Origin: Microbacterium sp. SORGH_AS_0969
GTDB taxonomy: Bacteria; Actinomycetota; Actinomycetes; Actinomycetales; Microbacteriaceae
Length of the DNA stretch: 64,000 nt
NCBI RefSeq assembly: GCF_030818255.1
Contig: NZ_JAUTAG010000001.1
Coordinates: forward strand, 1,736,001 to 1,800,000
Direction: 5' to 3'
In this document: positions 62,456-64,000 of the stretch, piece by piece
Layout: each line of letters starts with the position of its first letter
Position numbering within the stretch: the stretch's first letter is position 1
The notes under the pieces: model-generated
What the model saw: the letters and a program-made list of their open reading frames with translations, nothing else
What the model was told of the DNA's origin: nothing
The model's database searches: none
Program-made: the position numbers and the translations under genes

Positions 62456-62475
62456 TATGCTGTGGTCAGACCACA
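62456..62475 (+). promoter_or_regulatory. lldD promoter with GntR-type palindrome
   Basis: TATGCT at 62456-62461 is a -10 candidate. TGTGGTCAGACCACA at 62461-62475 is a perfect 15-bp palindrome directly downstream and fits the TNGTNNNACNA pattern described for the lactate regulator LldR of Corynebacterium glutamicum. This suggests that lldD has its own lactate-responsive control in addition to readthrough from rhaB. Confidence 0.7.
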
Positions 62476-62491
62476 CGAAAGCGAGACACCC

Positions 62492-63748
62492 ATGGTGCAG
62501 CGACAGCTCCCCAAAGTCGGCGAGCTCCTCGAGCTCATGCAGTTCAAGAAGCCCGAGCTCGACGCGCGTAAGCGTCGCCTGGACGCGGCGCTGACGATCA
62601 ACGACCTCCGCACGATCGCGAAGCGGCGCACTCCCAAGGCGGCCTTCGACTACACCGACGGCGCCGCCGAGGGCGAGCTGTCGCTCGATCGCGCACGCCG
62701 CGCGTTCGAGGACGTCGAGTTCCACCCCGACATCCTGCGTCCCGCGAACGAGGTCGACACGTCGTGCGAGATCCTCGGCGGCCCCTCGGCCCTGCCTTTC
62801 GGCATCGCGCCCACCGGCTTCACGCGGCTGATGCAGACCGAGGGCGAGACGGCGGGCGCCTCCGCGGCGGCGGCTGCCGGCATTCCGTTCACCCTGTCGA
62901 CGCTCGGGACGACCTCGATCGAGGGCGTGAAGGCCGCGAACCCGGTCGGTCGCAACTGGTTCCAGCTGTACGTGATGAAGCAGCGCGAGATCTCCTACGG
63001 CCTCGTCGAGCGTGCGGCCAAGGCCGGTTTCGACACGCTGCAGTTCACGGTCGACACCCCGATCGCCGGCGCCCGTCTGCGCGACAAGCGCAACGGTTTC
63101 TCGATCCCGCCGCAGCTGACCGTCGGCACGATCGTCAACGCGATCCCGCGCCCCTGGTGGTGGATCGACTTCCTCACCACGCCCAAGCTCGAGTTCGCCT
63201 CGCTCAGTACGACCGGCGGGACCGTCGGTGAACTGCTGAACGCGGCGATGGACCCGACGATCAGCTACGAGGACCTCGATGTCATCCGCGGCATGTGGCC
63301 GGGGAAGCTCGTGGTGAAGGGCGTGCAGAACGTCCAGGATGCCGCGCGCCTGGTCGACCTCGGCGTCGACGGCATCGTGCTCTCGAACCACGGCGGGCGT
63401 CAGCTCGACCGCGCCCCGATCCCGTTCCGCCTATTGCCGCACGTCGTGCGCGAGGTGGGCAAGGACGCCACCGTCATGGTCGACACCGGCATCATGAACG
63501 GCGCCGACATCGTGGCATCCATCGCCCTGGGGGCGAAGTTCACGCTCATCGGCCGCGCGTACCTCTACGGCCTCATGGCCGGCGGGCGTCAGGGCGTCGA
63601 CCGCACCATCGCGATCCTGCGCAGCGAGATCGAGCGCACGATGACGCTGCTCGGCGTCTCGTCGCTCGCCGAGCTCGAGCCTCGCCACGTCACGCAGCTC
63701 ACGCGGCTGGTTCCGGTCGCGGGTCAGGGGGTCGAGGCGCACGTCTGA
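62492..63748 (+). CDS. lldD: L-lactate dehydrogenase (quinone), FMN alpha-hydroxy-acid oxidase family
   Basis: 418-residue FMN barrel enzyme that oxidises L-lactate to pyruvate and feeds the quinone pool at the membrane. [19 protein letters not shown] is the FMN-binding start, [17 protein letters not shown] follows, [13 protein letters not shown] holds the FMN Lys, and [15 protein letters not shown] the catalytic His and Arg. [20 protein letters not shown] and [19 protein letters not shown] bind FMN phosphate. It completes rhamnose use by taking the L-lactate made by RhaEW. Confidence 0.95.
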   Translation: MVQRQLPKVGELLELMQFKKPELDARKRRLDAALTINDLRTIAKRRTPKAAFDYTDGAAEGELSLDRARRAFEDVEFHPDILRPANEVDTSCEILGGPSALPFGIAPTGFTRLMQTEGETAGASAAAAAGIPFTLSTLGTTSIEGVKAANPVGRNWFQLYVMKQREISYGLVERAAKAGFDTLQFTVDTPIAGARLRDKRNGFSIPPQLTVGTIVNAIPRPWWWIDFLTTPKLEFASLSTTGGTVGELLNAAMDPTISYEDLDVIRGMWPGKLVVKGVQNVQDAARLVDLGVDGIVLSNHGGRQLDRAPIPFRLLPHVVREVGKDATVMVDTGIMNGADIVASIALGAKFTLIGRAYLYGLMAGGRQGVDRTIAILRSEIERTMTLLGVSSLAELEPRHVTQLTRLVPVAGQGVEAHV

Positions 63749-63760
63749 CGCTGTCGCACA

Positions 63761-63794
63761 GAACCCCCGGCGCCCTCTCGGGTGCCGGGGGTTC
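63761..63794. terminator. Terminator hairpin after lldD
   Basis: GAACCCCCGGCGCC (63761-63774) pairs with GGTGCCGGGGGTTC (63781-63794) over 14 bp with one G-T pair and a 6-base loop CTCTCG. It lies between lldD and a convergent minus-strand gene, so it probably works both ways. There is no T-run. Confidence 0.8.
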
Positions 63795-63814
63795 GTCGTC
63801 GGCGTCGTCGGCGC

Positions 63815-64000
63815 TCAGCGGTTGCGCCGTGCGAGACGCAGGCGCGCGAGGAGGTCGCCGTACACGAGCCGCGGGTCGAGGCCCGTGCACGAGGAGTGCA
63901 GGGGCCGAGCAGAATCGACCTGGTACGTCGCGGCCGCGTGCGGCAGGGCGGTGTACGCGAGGGGAGCGCTGTCGCCGAGCGGCCACACGGGGTCGACCGC
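63815..64000 (-). CDS. C-terminal end of an unidentified protein (5' cut by window edge)
   Basis: 61 codons plus a TGA stop at 63815-63817 are visible. The frame is open to the window edge with the G/C-ending codon pattern of real genes. The peptide contains VWPLGDSAPLAYTALPHAA, LDPRLVYGDLLARL and a basic end RLRLARRNR. I do not recognise the family. Overlapping alternative frames look less gene-like. Confidence 0.6.
   Translation of the reverse strand, partial: AVDPVWPLGDSAPLAYTALPHAAATYQVDSARPLHSSCTGLDPRLVYGDLLARLRLARRNR

Noticed and set aside
1..64000. Prophage, integrative element or genomic island
   Set aside because: No integrase, transposase, phage structural gene, tRNA attachment site or drop in GC was seen. 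Genes are metabolic and codon use is uniform.

Overview
The window is a 64 kb stretch of a high-GC actinobacterial chromosome. Codon use is strongly G/C-ending, GTG starts and 4-bp start/stop overlaps are common, and the gene set (BioQ-type biotin control, cofE, lldD, MmyB-type XRE regulators, DUF817) fits a Microbacteriaceae member, most likely Microbacterium or a close relative. That assignment comes from gene content and style, not from a search. I saw no rRNA, tRNA, phage, insertion sequence or CRISPR array.

Layout. 1-6172: an acyl-CoA dehydrogenase (cut by the window edge), an enoyl-CoA hydratase, a MarR regulator, then etfB-etfA and a multi-heme-type cytochrome b membrane protein in one transcript. 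6858-9359: a BioQ-like TetR repressor facing the biotin ECF transporter bioY-bioM-bioN across two tandem TGAAC-N3-GTTCA operators. 9458-13473: cofE with an acetyltransferase, a DUF817 membrane protein, a hot-dog thioesterase and an acetyl xylan esterase. 13669-17424: a full-length PutA-like protein that appears to have lost the catalytic residues of both enzyme domains. 17644-24753: a LacI-controlled sugar ABC importer with a GH1-like enzyme and a GH51 arabinofuranosidase.

25957-34954 is a methionine-salvage island: mtnD on one side, mtnA-mtnC-mtnB on the other, and between them a ribose-type ABC importer co-transcribed with mtnK, which I predict takes up 5-methylthioribose. 35362-37475 holds a dimethylargininase-family hydrolase and ornithine aminotransferase. 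37796-39346 is a sulfite-oxidase-family membrane protein interrupted by one in-frame TAG. 39396-48790 carries an SDR with its XRE regulator, an alpha/beta hydrolase, a compact operon (acyl-CoA dehydrogenase-like, PIG-L/methyltransferase fusion, glycosyltransferase), a zinc alcohol dehydrogenase and an ATP-grasp protein. 48897-52562 is the circularly permuted ATP-grasp / alpha-E / transglutaminase operon. 52546-54711 is a TetR-MFS efflux pair. 54913-63748 is an L-rhamnose catabolic operon (LacI regulator, rhaM, rhaI, MFS carrier, rhaEW, rhaB) running into lldD, so that rhamnose goes through lactaldehyde and L-lactate to pyruvate. The last 186 bases hold the C-terminus of an unidentified minus-strand gene.

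The most unusual feature of the window is its small repeats. At least five palindromic families are present: A (CCTTCGACGGGCTCAGGG), B (GCATAAACGC), C (GTCCCACTT), D (GTACCGTCACGCGGAG) and E (GCGGATTCGGA). Most sit between genes. Family A also lies in frame inside the dimethylargininase-like gene and at the 3' end of the permuted ATP-grasp gene, and family E builds part of the N-terminal extension of the cytochrome b gene, so these repeats add protein sequence as well as filling intergenic space.
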